A program made the position numbers and the translations under genes. A stretch of 64,000 nt of DNA from Cupriavidus sp. 2SB (GTDB taxonomy: Bacteria; Pseudomonadota; Gammaproteobacteria; Burkholderiales; Burkholderiaceae): positions 90,999-154,998 of the forward strand of contig NZ_SCMX01000005.1 of assembly GCF_005503625.1 (NCBI RefSeq), in the 5' to 3' direction. Shown here piece after piece: positions 48,104 through 55,860 of the stretch. The stretch's first letter is position 1. The number at the start of each line of letters is the position of its first letter. Below the pieces are notes generated by a model, which was not told the origin of the DNA, searched no databases, and was given only the letters and a program-made list of their open reading frames with translations.

Positions 48104-50742
48104 GGCAGGTCCGTCTCCGGCGCCACGCCCGCGTGACTGAAATAGCGCCCGCCGATTTCATCGGACAGCTTTGCCATGCGTGCGCCAAGTTGATCGCACA
48201 GTGCGGCGAGCTTGGGATATCGGCCTGCTTCGCTCTGGCAGAGCAGCGAGCGCGATGGCAATGCGTCGAGTGGCGGCAGCAATTCGGCCAGCGGCACGCG
48301 GCTCTGCCCCGTGGCACCGGTCGGCAGTTGCGCGAGCTTCTCGCGCAGGCGGTCCAGCACGCCATAGAGGCCGCGCGGGTTGGTCGGCTCCAGCACCACC
48401 AGATCGACAAGTGCCGCCACGTCGGTGCGTCCCGGAAACAACGCGCGATAGGTCAGCGTGCTGTCGAACAAATGCAGCAGCAGATCGAACCCGCTGCGCG
48501 ACTCCAGCGCACCGCTGCCTTCCGCCACTTCCAGAAACAGCGCGAGCGTGCCGAGCCGTTCTATGTGTCGGCCGACGAAGACGAGTCGCCACGCCTCGTC
48601 GCGCGTCATGCGATCGCCCTGCGCGCCGCTGATGGCGCCCAACTGCATCGACAGGTGTTCCAGCGCGCCCAGCACGCGCAGGCGGTCGTACGCGCCATCG
48701 GCGTGACCGGCTGTGCCTGCGGCACACCGCGCACCGGCCATCGCATCCTGGAAGTCGTTACGTGCCGCGAGGATCGTGCGCCAGTGGTCGTTGGAGAGCC
48801 GGTTGCGGATCTCGTTGGCGGCACGTGCGTGCGCGGCCAACGTGTTCATGAGTCCCGATATCGCACTCACATCGGCCAGCGCCGACACCAGGCTGCGTTC
48901 GAACACCCGCAACGATGCCTGCGGCGATGGTGTCTGCGGCGGCACCAGTCCGAACCACTGTGCAAGCTGGCCGATCATGTTCAGCGTGCCGTCATCGGTC
49001 TCGTCATTCGATTCGATCGAGCCGAGGATCTGGCGACACACGCGCACCACGTTCTCCGCGCGCTCGGCGTAACGGCCGGCCCAGAACAAATTCTCCGCCG
49101 CACGGCTCGACACCGCGAGCGGACGCGTGGCCGCTTGCAGTGCGGGCAGCGGTGGTGTCCCCGCGCGCGCGGCGCGTGCAGATTGCGGCAGTGGCATCAA
49201 GCCTTGCGCGGGTTGGCTCGACAGCACCCAGGTGTCGGCACTGGTGCCGCCCAGTTGCATCGACACCGCTTCCATGCCCGGCTTCGCCAATCGCATGAAG
49301 CCGCCCGGCATCACCTGCCATCCGCCCTTGCCATCGGCCACCGCGAATACGCGAAGCATGGCCGCACGCGAGGCGATCCGGCCGCCGCCATCTGCACTCG
49401 GCACCCAGCAGGGGGTGTGCGAGAGCGGCAACGGCGCCTGCAATGTGTAGCGATCAGGCGTGGCTGCGATGCGCGCACGCCATGCGCCGAGTTTCTGCAG
49501 GCCCTGCTCCAGCCCGAGCGGCGCATCGCCAGGCACGCGCGGATAGGTGGGCATCACGAATGCCTCGCCCAGCAGCCGCATGGCTTCTTCCTGCGCGGCG
49601 GCCTCGCCGCACCACCAGCTCATGACCGATGGCAACACCAATTGCTCGCCCAGCAGCGCCTGCGCGATACCGGGCATGAAGCCGTGAATGGCCGGCGACT
49701 CCAGAAAGCCCGAGCCGGGAACATTCGACACCACCACGTTTCCTGCACGCATCGCTTCGAGCAAACCCGGCACGCCGATGGTGGAATCGACGCGCAATTC
49801 CAGCGGATCGCAGAACACATCGTCGAGGCGGCGCAGGATCACGTCCACGCGCTCCAGCCCGCCGAACGTCTTCAGGTAGACCACATCGTTGCGCACAGTC
49901 AGGTCCTTGCCCTCGACCAGCGTAATGCCGAGGTAGCGCGCCAGGAACGTGTGTTCGAAGTACGTCTCGTTGAATGGTCCCGGCGAGAGCAGCACGATCT
50001 GCCGCCCCGTGCCCGGGGCCGTGCCGCCGTCCGCAGTGCCGGCCGGCGCGGCCTGCGCCAATGTCGAGATCAATTGCGCGAATGCTGGCGGCAGGCGCCG
50101 CACGCGCATCTCGCGGAACGCATCGGCGAACTGGCCCGAGATGATCAGCCGGTTCTCCAGCGCGTAGCCCATGCCCGATGGTGTTTCCGTGCGATGCGCG
50201 ATCACCGTCCAGCCATCGTCCGTGTGCACGAGATCGACAGCAATGGTCTGCAGGAAGCTCTCGTTCGGTGGCCGATAGCCCTTGAGGGGACGCATATAGC
50301 CCGGATGCCCGTACACCAGCCCCGGTGGCAGCAGCCCCTGCTTGAGCAGCGTCTGCTCGCCATAGATATCGGCCATGATCGCGTTGGCCAGCGTGGCGCG
50401 CTGCGTCACGCCCGCTTCGATGGCCGCCCAATCCGACTCCGACACCAGAAACGGAAAGAGTTCGAGTTGCCACGCGCGCGTGCCGCCACCCTGATCGGCA
50501 TAGACGTTGTACGTCACGCCGTTGTCGCGGATCTGGCGCGCCACCGCCGCCGCGTGCGCGTTCAGCGCATCGGGACGCAGGTCGTCGAGTTCAGAGAAGA
50601 AGCGGACCCAGGGTTCGCGCAACGTGCCGTCTGGCAGGCGCAGTTCGTCGCGATGGCCGTCGGGCACGGGCGGCGCCGACTGGCCCGCCAGTGCGGCAGG
50701 TCCGTCAGGTCCATCGGAGAGTAGCGACGGCTGCGAGGGCAC
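48100..50742 (-). CDS. Circularly permuted ATP-grasp / alpha-E fusion protein
   Basis: 880 residues. About 60-470 form the circularly permuted ATP-grasp domain: VYADQGGGTRAWQLELFPFL, IYGEQTLLKQGLLPP, LLSPGPFNETYFEHTFLARYLGI, LEGKDL-type VEGKDLTV, RLDDVFCDPLELR and GSGFLESPAIHGF. About 560-860 is the helical alpha-E domain (SRAAENLFWAGRYAERAENVVR, FVGRHIERLGTLALFLEVAE). The two are usually separate proteins in an operon; here they are fused. ATP-grasp enzymes make amide bonds with carboxyl phosphates, so a peptide-ligase role is predicted for the family but has not been shown. It lies 53 bp downstream of the large transglutaminase gene. Confidence 0.92.
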   Translation of the reverse strand: MPSQPSLLSDGPDGPAALAGQSAPPVPDGHRDELRLPDGTLREPWVRFFSELDDLRPDALNAHAAAVARQIRDNGVTYNVYADQGGGTRAWQLELFPFLVSESDWAAIEAGVTQRATLANAIMADIYGEQTLLKQGLLPPGLVYGHPGYMRPLKGYRPPNESFLQTIAVDLVHTDDGWTVIAHRTETPSGMGYALENRLIISGQFADAFREMRVRRLPPAFAQLISTLAQAAPAGTADGGTAPGTGRQIVLLSPGPFNETYFEHTFLARYLGITLVEGKDLTVRNDVVYLKTFGGLERVDVILRRLDDVFCDPLELRVDSTIGVPGLLEAMRAGNVVVSNVPGSGFLESPAIHGFMPGIAQALLGEQLVLPSVMSWWCGEAAAQEEAMRLLGEAFVMPTYPRVPGDAPLGLEQGLQKLGAWRARIAATPDRYTLQAPLPLSHTPCWVPSADGGGRIASRAAMLRVFAVADGKGGWQVMPGGFMRLAKPGMEAVSMQLGGTSADTWVLSSQPAQGLMPLPQSARAARAGTPPLPALQAATRPLAVSSRAAENLFWAGRYAERAENVVRVCRQILGSIESNDETDDGTLNMIGQLAQWFGLVPPQTPSPQASLRVFERSLVSALADVSAISGLMNTLAAHARAANEIRNRLSNDHWRTILAARNDFQDAMAGARCAAGTAGHADGAYDRLRVLGALEHLSMQLGAISGAQGDRMTRDEAWRLVFVGRHIERLGTLALFLEVAEGSGALESRSGFDLLLHLFDSTLTYRALFPGRTDVAALVDLVVLEPTNPRGLYGVLDRLREKLAQLPTGATGQSRVPLAELLPPLDALPSRSLLCQSEAGRYPKLAALCDQLGARMAKLSDEIGGRYFSHAGVAPETDLP

Positions 50743-50795
50743 GGCTGGGGGTTCTCCTGCAAAACGATGAAGGGATCAATGGCGAGTGGCGGTCA

Positions 50796-53700
50796 TCACG
50801 GCACCACATCGCGCAGGTCGAGCGTGAACGGAAACTCCAGGCTGCGCCGCGCCGGCGGCGCCACGGAACGTCCCGGCGTGTGCCCGATCGAAAAGAACCG
50901 CGCCAGGCGCCGGCTTTCCGCCTCGTATGCGTTGACCGGGAACGTCTCGTAATTACGGCCGCCGGGGTGCGAAACATGATACTGGCACCCGCCAAGGCTG
51001 CGATCCATCCACGTATCCACTATGTCGAACGTCAGCGGCGCATGCGACGGGATGGTGGGATGCAGCGCCGACGGCGGTGCCCACGCGCGGTAGCGCACCC
51101 CGGCCACGAACTCGCCGGCACGTCCCGTGGGCTGCAGTGGCACGGTCTGCCCGTTCACGGTGACGACGTGGCGGTTGTCGTTCATGCCCAGCACGCGCAC
51201 CTCGATCCGCTCGACGGATGAATCCACGTAGCGCACCGTGCCGCCTGCGCCGCCCTCCTCGCCCATGACGTGCCACGGTTCCAGCGCGTTGCGCAGGGAC
51301 AGCGACAGGCCCGCCACATCCACCTCCCCCACGCGCGGGAAGCGGAATTCGAAGTGCGGCGCGAACCAGGCCGACTCGAAGACAAACCCGGCGGCGCGCA
51401 TCTCGGCCAGCACGTCGTCGAAATCGATCTGCACGAACGTGCTCAGCATGAAGCGATCATGCAGCGCCGTGCCCCAGCGCGTGAGCTTGGCTGTGTAAGG
51501 CGTGCGCCAGAAACGCACCATCAGCGCGCGCAGCAGCAGTTGCTGCACCAGGCTCATGCGGGCGTGCGGCGGCATTTCGAACGCGCGCAGTTCCAGCAGG
51601 CCGAGCCGGCCCGTGGGTCCATCGGGCGAATACAGTTTGTCGATGCAGAACTCCGCGCGGTGCGTGTTGCCTGTCACGTCGATCAACAGGTTGCGCAGGA
51701 TGCGGTCGATCAGCCAGGGCGGTACGTGTCCGCCGCCAGTGACTTCGCAGAGATCGAGTTGTCGACGCAGTTCATCGAACGCAATGCCGAGTTCGTAGAC
51801 CTGATCGTTGCGCGCCTCGTCCACGCGCGGCGCCTGGCTGGTAGGTCCGATGAACAGGCCCGAGAACAGGTACGACAGCGACGGATGGTTGTGCCAGTAC
51901 GCGATCAGGCTGGCGAGCACATCGGGGCGGCGCAGGAACGGGCTGTCCGCTGGCGTGGCGCCGCCCATCACGAAGTGGTTGCCACCGCCCGTGCCGGTGT
52001 GCCGCCCGTCGAGCATGAACTTCTCGGTGGAGAGGTGCGTCTCGTGCGCGGCCTGATACAGGTACTCGGTGTGATCCACCAGTTCGGCCCAGTTCGCGGC
52101 CGGGTGGATGTTGACTTCGATGACGCCGGGATCGGGCGTCACCTGCAACAGCTTCAGGCGCGGATCGCGCGGCGGCGGATAGCCTTCGAGCACGACCTTC
52201 ATGCCGGTCTCGGCCGCCGTGGCTTCCACCTCGGCCACAAGCGCAAGGTAATCGTCGAGCGCGGTCAGCGGCGGCATGAAGACGTAGAGAATGCCGCGTT
52301 TGTCGTTGGGGGATTTCAGTTCGGCGGCGGGCCCTGCGGCACGGCCCGGATGCCGTACCTCCACGCAGAGCGCGGTGCGCACCACATCGCTGGCCGATTG
52401 ACCGCGCGCTGGCATCGACGTGGATGCCTTGCCATAGCCGTCACCCGACTCACCGCGTGCTTGGGCCCGGCGCGTAGCCAACGCGGGCTGACTGTTGGCG
52501 CTTGCCGCAGCGCCTTGCAACTGGCGCCGCAACGGCGGTGCTGCCGGCAACGGTGCGCGCGGCGCGAACGGGTCCTGGTCGAACTGGTGCGGATAGTCGG
52601 CCTTGCTGACCCACGGCAGCGAATCCAGCGGCAGGCGGTAGCCCATCGGCGAATCGCCGGGCAGCAGGTACATGTGTTCGTCGCGCAGGAACCAGCGGCT
52701 AGTGAGCCAGCCATCGCCCTCCTCTTCACGCGCCAGCGGCAGCACGTAGCCGGTGACGGCCGACAGCCCCGCATCGAACACGCGCCGCAGCCGCGCGCGC
52801 TCCATCTCGTCGTCGAGGCGCGCTTCGAGCGGATCGACATTGACCGGCAGCTTGCGCTCGCGCCACAAGTAGTACCAGACATCCTCGTAGGCGGGCGCGA
52901 TGGTATCGGTGTCGAGACCAAGCCGGCGCGTCAGCGTCTGCAGGAAGCGTTCGGCGTCTGCCGAGGTATGCGCCTCGGGCGCGCGTTCATCGGCGAACAG
53001 TGACGAGTCTTGCCAGCACGGCAGCCCATCGGCGCGCCAGCAGATCGACAGCGCCCAGCGCGGCAACTGCTCGCCCGGATACCACTTGCCCTGCCCGAAG
53101 TGCAGGAAGCCGCCTTCGCCATATCTGGCACGCAGCTTGTGGACCAGTTCCGTCGCCAGCCCGCGTTTGGTAGGCCCTAGCGCGTCGGTATTCCATTCGG
53201 CCCCATCGCGGTCGCGGGCCGATACGAACGTCGGTTCGCCGCCCATCGTCAACCGCACGTCCAGGGCCTGAAGCTGGCGATCCACGGACAGGCCTGCCGC
53301 GTCGATGGCGGTCCATTGCGCCTCGGTATAGGGCCGGGTCACGCGCGGCGATTCATAGATGCGCGTGATCGACATCAGGTGCTCGAACTCTACCTCGCAC
53401 TCATCTACCGCACCGCTGACCGGCGCCGCACTGCCCGGCTCCGGCGTGCAGGCCAGCGGGATGTGACCTTCGCCAGCCAGCAGGCCCGAAGTCGGGTCGA
53501 GTCCGATCCATCCCGCGCCCGGCAGGTAGACCTCGCACCACGCGTGCAGGTCGGTGAAATCTTTCTCGGTACCGCTCGGCCCATCCACGGCTTTTACATC
53601 GGGCGCCAGTTGCAGCAGATAGCCCGAGACGAAGCGCGCCGCCAGCCCCAGATGCCGCAGGGTCTGCACCAGCAGCCAGCCGCTATCGCGGCAAGAACCC

Positions 53701-54230
53701 GAGCCATTCTCCAGCGTGGTCTCGGGCGATTGCACGCCCGGCTCCATGCGGATCAGGTAGCGGATGTCCTGCTGCAACCGCTGGTTCAGCGCCACCAGAA
53801 AATCCAGCGTGGCCAGCGGCGTGCGGTCGATGCTATCGACGAACGCCTTGAAGCGCGGCGTCAGCGCATCCTTGACCAGATAGGGCGCGAGGTCGTGCGC
53901 CATATCGGGGGCGTAGTCGAACGGGAATTTTTCGGCAGACGGTTCCAGGAAGAAATCGAACGGGTTGAAGACCGACATCTCGGCGACGAGATCCACCGTG
54001 ACGCGGAACTCCGTGGTCTTCTCGGGAAAGACCAGCCGCGCGAGGTAGTTCGAGAACGGGTCCTGCTGCCAGTTGACGAAATGCTGCACCGGTTCGATGC
54101 GCAGCGAGTACGACAGGATAGGCGTCCGGCAATGCGGTGCGGGACGCAGGCGCACGACCTGCGGCGAAAGCTGCACCGGCCGGTCATAGCGATAGTGTGT
54201 GACATGGTTCAGCGCGACATGCGTGGCCAC
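50796..54230 (-). CDS. Large transglutaminase-DUF2126 protein
   Basis: 1144 residues. About 1-290 repeat the design of the small transglutaminase: N-domain (ALNHVTHYRYDRPVQLSPQVVRL) and core with Cys180 (GSGSCRDSGWLL), His229 (DLHAWCEVYL) and Asp245 (GWIGLDPTSG). The rest (about 330-1144) is DUF2126, with many conserved stretches such as LTMGGEPTFVSARDRDG, GRHTGTGGGNHFVMGGAT and RNLLIDVTGNTHRAEFCIDKL. The GTG start at 54230 has GGAGG 8 bp upstream. First gene of the three-gene operon. DUF2126 may be a glutamine-synthetase-type amidoligase in published domain analyses; I could not confirm that by eye. Confidence 0.92.
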   Translation of the reverse strand: MATHVALNHVTHYRYDRPVQLSPQVVRLRPAPHCRTPILSYSLRIEPVQHFVNWQQDPFSNYLARLVFPEKTTEFRVTVDLVAEMSVFNPFDFFLEPSAEKFPFDYAPDMAHDLAPYLVKDALTPRFKAFVDSIDRTPLATLDFLVALNQRLQQDIRYLIRMEPGVQSPETTLENGSGSCRDSGWLLVQTLRHLGLAARFVSGYLLQLAPDVKAVDGPSGTEKDFTDLHAWCEVYLPGAGWIGLDPTSGLLAGEGHIPLACTPEPGSAAPVSGAVDECEVEFEHLMSITRIYESPRVTRPYTEAQWTAIDAAGLSVDRQLQALDVRLTMGGEPTFVSARDRDGAEWNTDALGPTKRGLATELVHKLRARYGEGGFLHFGQGKWYPGEQLPRWALSICWRADGLPCWQDSSLFADERAPEAHTSADAERFLQTLTRRLGLDTDTIAPAYEDVWYYLWRERKLPVNVDPLEARLDDEMERARLRRVFDAGLSAVTGYVLPLAREEEGDGWLTSRWFLRDEHMYLLPGDSPMGYRLPLDSLPWVSKADYPHQFDQDPFAPRAPLPAAPPLRRQLQGAAASANSQPALATRRAQARGESGDGYGKASTSMPARGQSASDVVRTALCVEVRHPGRAAGPAAELKSPNDKRGILYVFMPPLTALDDYLALVAEVEATAAETGMKVVLEGYPPPRDPRLKLLQVTPDPGVIEVNIHPAANWAELVDHTEYLYQAAHETHLSTEKFMLDGRHTGTGGGNHFVMGGATPADSPFLRRPDVLASLIAYWHNHPSLSYLFSGLFIGPTSQAPRVDEARNDQVYELGIAFDELRRQLDLCEVTGGGHVPPWLIDRILRNLLIDVTGNTHRAEFCIDKLYSPDGPTGRLGLLELRAFEMPPHARMSLVQQLLLRALMVRFWRTPYTAKLTRWGTALHDRFMLSTFVQIDFDDVLAEMRAAGFVFESAWFAPHFEFRFPRVGEVDVAGLSLSLRNALEPWHVMGEEGGAGGTVRYVDSSVERIEVRVLGMNDNRHVVTVNGQTVPLQPTGRAGEFVAGVRYRAWAPPSALHPTIPSHAPLTFDIVDTWMDRSLGGCQYHVSHPGGRNYETFPVNAYEAESRRLARFFSIGHTPGRSVAPPARRSLEFPFTLDLRDVVP

Positions 54231-54333
54231 TTGCGACCTCCCCCGGGGTTGCCTGCTCAAGCATCGATCAATCGAAACTGCATCCGCGTCAGGCAAGCAA
54301 GAGTTGTACCCTGCATGCCTCGCCTACTCCGAC

Positions 54334-55023
54334 TTACATCTGGGATTTCGCGCGCACGCTTTCCTCCAGCAGCGAGCGCAGCTTGGCCAGCGCGCCCGGA
54401 TCGCCGTGGGCCGCCGCGCGGGCGTACCAGATCTTGGCCTGCTCCATGTCGCGCTCGACAATTCCTGGATAGCCGCGCTCGTAGTAGCTGGCCACGATGT
54501 ACTGCGCGCTGCCGTCACCGCCCTTGGCCGCTTTCGTGTACCAGGCAAACGCCTGGCCGTAGTCGAGCGGCACGCCACGTCCGGTGAAGTAGTTCGTCGC
54601 CAGCGCCATCTGGGCCTGCGTATGCCCGCCCTTGGCGGCACGTTCATACCAGCGGTTGGCCTCTTCCAGCGATTTCGGCACCAGCCCGCCGCGCTCGTGG
54701 AGATCGCCCAGTGTGAACTGGGCATGTGTCATCTGGTTGTCGGCGGCGCGGCGCAGCCAGACCAGCGCCTCCTGCGGCTTGGCCGGGGTGCCCTCGCCGC
54801 GCAGCAGCATCATCGCGTAGTTGAACTGCGCCAGCCGGTTGCCCTTCTGCGCGGCCTCGGCAAAACCCTTCAACGCCATGTCGAAATGGCCGGCCTCATA
54901 GGCGGCCACGGCATCGCGGGTCTGGGCTTGTGCGGGAGCGGGGGTTTCGGTGGCGGCAAGGGCGGGCAGCCCAAGCGCCGTGGCGAGGATCAAGCCGGCC
55001 AGGCGGATCGATGGGAAGGGCAT
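54334..55023 (-). CDS. Sel1-repeat protein, exported
   Basis: 229 residues. The signal peptide (about 1-23, LPALA cleavage) is followed by four to five Sel1-type repeats of about 36 residues (AAQKGNRLAQFNYAMMLLRGEG, AADNQMTHAQFTLGDLHERGG, AAKGGHTQAQMALATNYFTGRG, AAKGGDGSAQYIVASYYERG, AAAHGDPGALAKLRSL). Alpha-solenoids of this kind bind proteins in the envelope. It ends 103 bp before the start of the DUF2126 gene on the same strand, with no terminator seen, so it could be transcribed with that operon. Confidence 0.88.
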   Translation of the reverse strand: MPFPSIRLAGLILATALGLPALAATETPAPAQAQTRDAVAAYEAGHFDMALKGFAEAAQKGNRLAQFNYAMMLLRGEGTPAKPQEALVWLRRAADNQMTHAQFTLGDLHERGGLVPKSLEEANRWYERAAKGGHTQAQMALATNYFTGRGVPLDYGQAFAWYTKAAKGGDGSAQYIVASYYERGYPGIVERDMEQAKIWYARAAAHGDPGALAKLRSLLEESVRAKSQM

Positions 55024-55163
55024 GACAGTGGCTCCGGAATCCTGCGGATGGCGAGAAAAGTGTCAGGCTCGTTCCAGTGTAGGATGCCGGCGAAAGGGCT
55101 GCTTTATTCGGATGAAGAATATTGCTTTGCTTATATTAGCCAACAACATTCTTTCATCGAATA

Positions 55164-55859
55164 TCAACCTGCGAACCGATATCCCACGCCAACTTCGGTC
55201 AGCAAGTGCACGGGCTGGGCAGGATCAGCTTCCAGCTTGTGGCGCAGGTGGCCCATGTACACGCGCAGGTAGTGGCTGCTTTCCGAGTGCGACGGTCCCC
55301 AGACTTCGCGAAGCAGTTCGCGGTGCGTCATGACCTTGCCGCGATGGGCGATCAGCACGGCCAACAGCCGGTATTCGATCGGCGTCAGGTGCACCGCCGC
55401 CTCGCCGCGCATCACCAGCCGATTGGCCAGATCCACGCGCACATCGCCAAACGATATCTGCGGCGTGCCTTGCGGGTTCGCCTTGGCATGGCGGCGCAGC
55501 AGCACGCGCACCCGCGCCACGAGTTCGCCCACGCCGAAGGGCTTGGTCAGGTAGTCATCGGCGCCGGCATCGAGCGCGGCGATCTTGTCCTCTTCTCCGG
55601 TGCGTGCGGAGAGCACCAGCACGGGCACTTCCGTCCACGTACGCATCTCGCGGATCAGCGTCATGCCATCGCCATCGGGCAGGCCCAGGTCCAGCACCAC
55701 GATATCGGGCTGACGCGTGCCGGCGTCGATCAGGCCGCGCTTGAGCGTATCGGCCTCATGCACGGTGCAGCCCTCGGCCTGCAGGGATTCGCGCACGAAG
55801 CGGCGGATGTGGGGTTCGTCCTCGACCAGCAGAACGGTCGGCGAGAAATCAAAGGGCAT
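55164..55859 (-). CDS. kdpE: Response regulator KdpE
   Basis: 231 residues, OmpR family. The receiver has D15 in LLVEDEPHIRRF, phospho-acceptor Asp57 (DIVVLDLGLPDGDG) and a conserved Lys in DDYLTKPFGV. The winged helix covers about 130-230 (LTPIEYRLLAVLIAHRGKVMTHRELLREVWG, YLRVYMGHLRHKLE). It activates kdp transcription when phosphorylated by KdpD under potassium limitation. It starts 1 bp after the kdpD stop. Downstream lies an AT-rich 140-bp gap before the Sel1 gene. Confidence 0.96.
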   Translation of the reverse strand: MPFDFSPTVLLVEDEPHIRRFVRESLQAEGCTVHEADTLKRGLIDAGTRQPDIVVLDLGLPDGDGMTLIREMRTWTEVPVLVLSARTGEEDKIAALDAGADDYLTKPFGVGELVARVRVLLRRHAKANPQGTPQISFGDVRVDLANRLVMRGEAAVHLTPIEYRLLAVLIAHRGKVMTHRELLREVWGPSHSESSHYLRVYMGHLRHKLEADPAQPVHLLTEVGVGYRFAG

Positions 55860-55860
55860 C

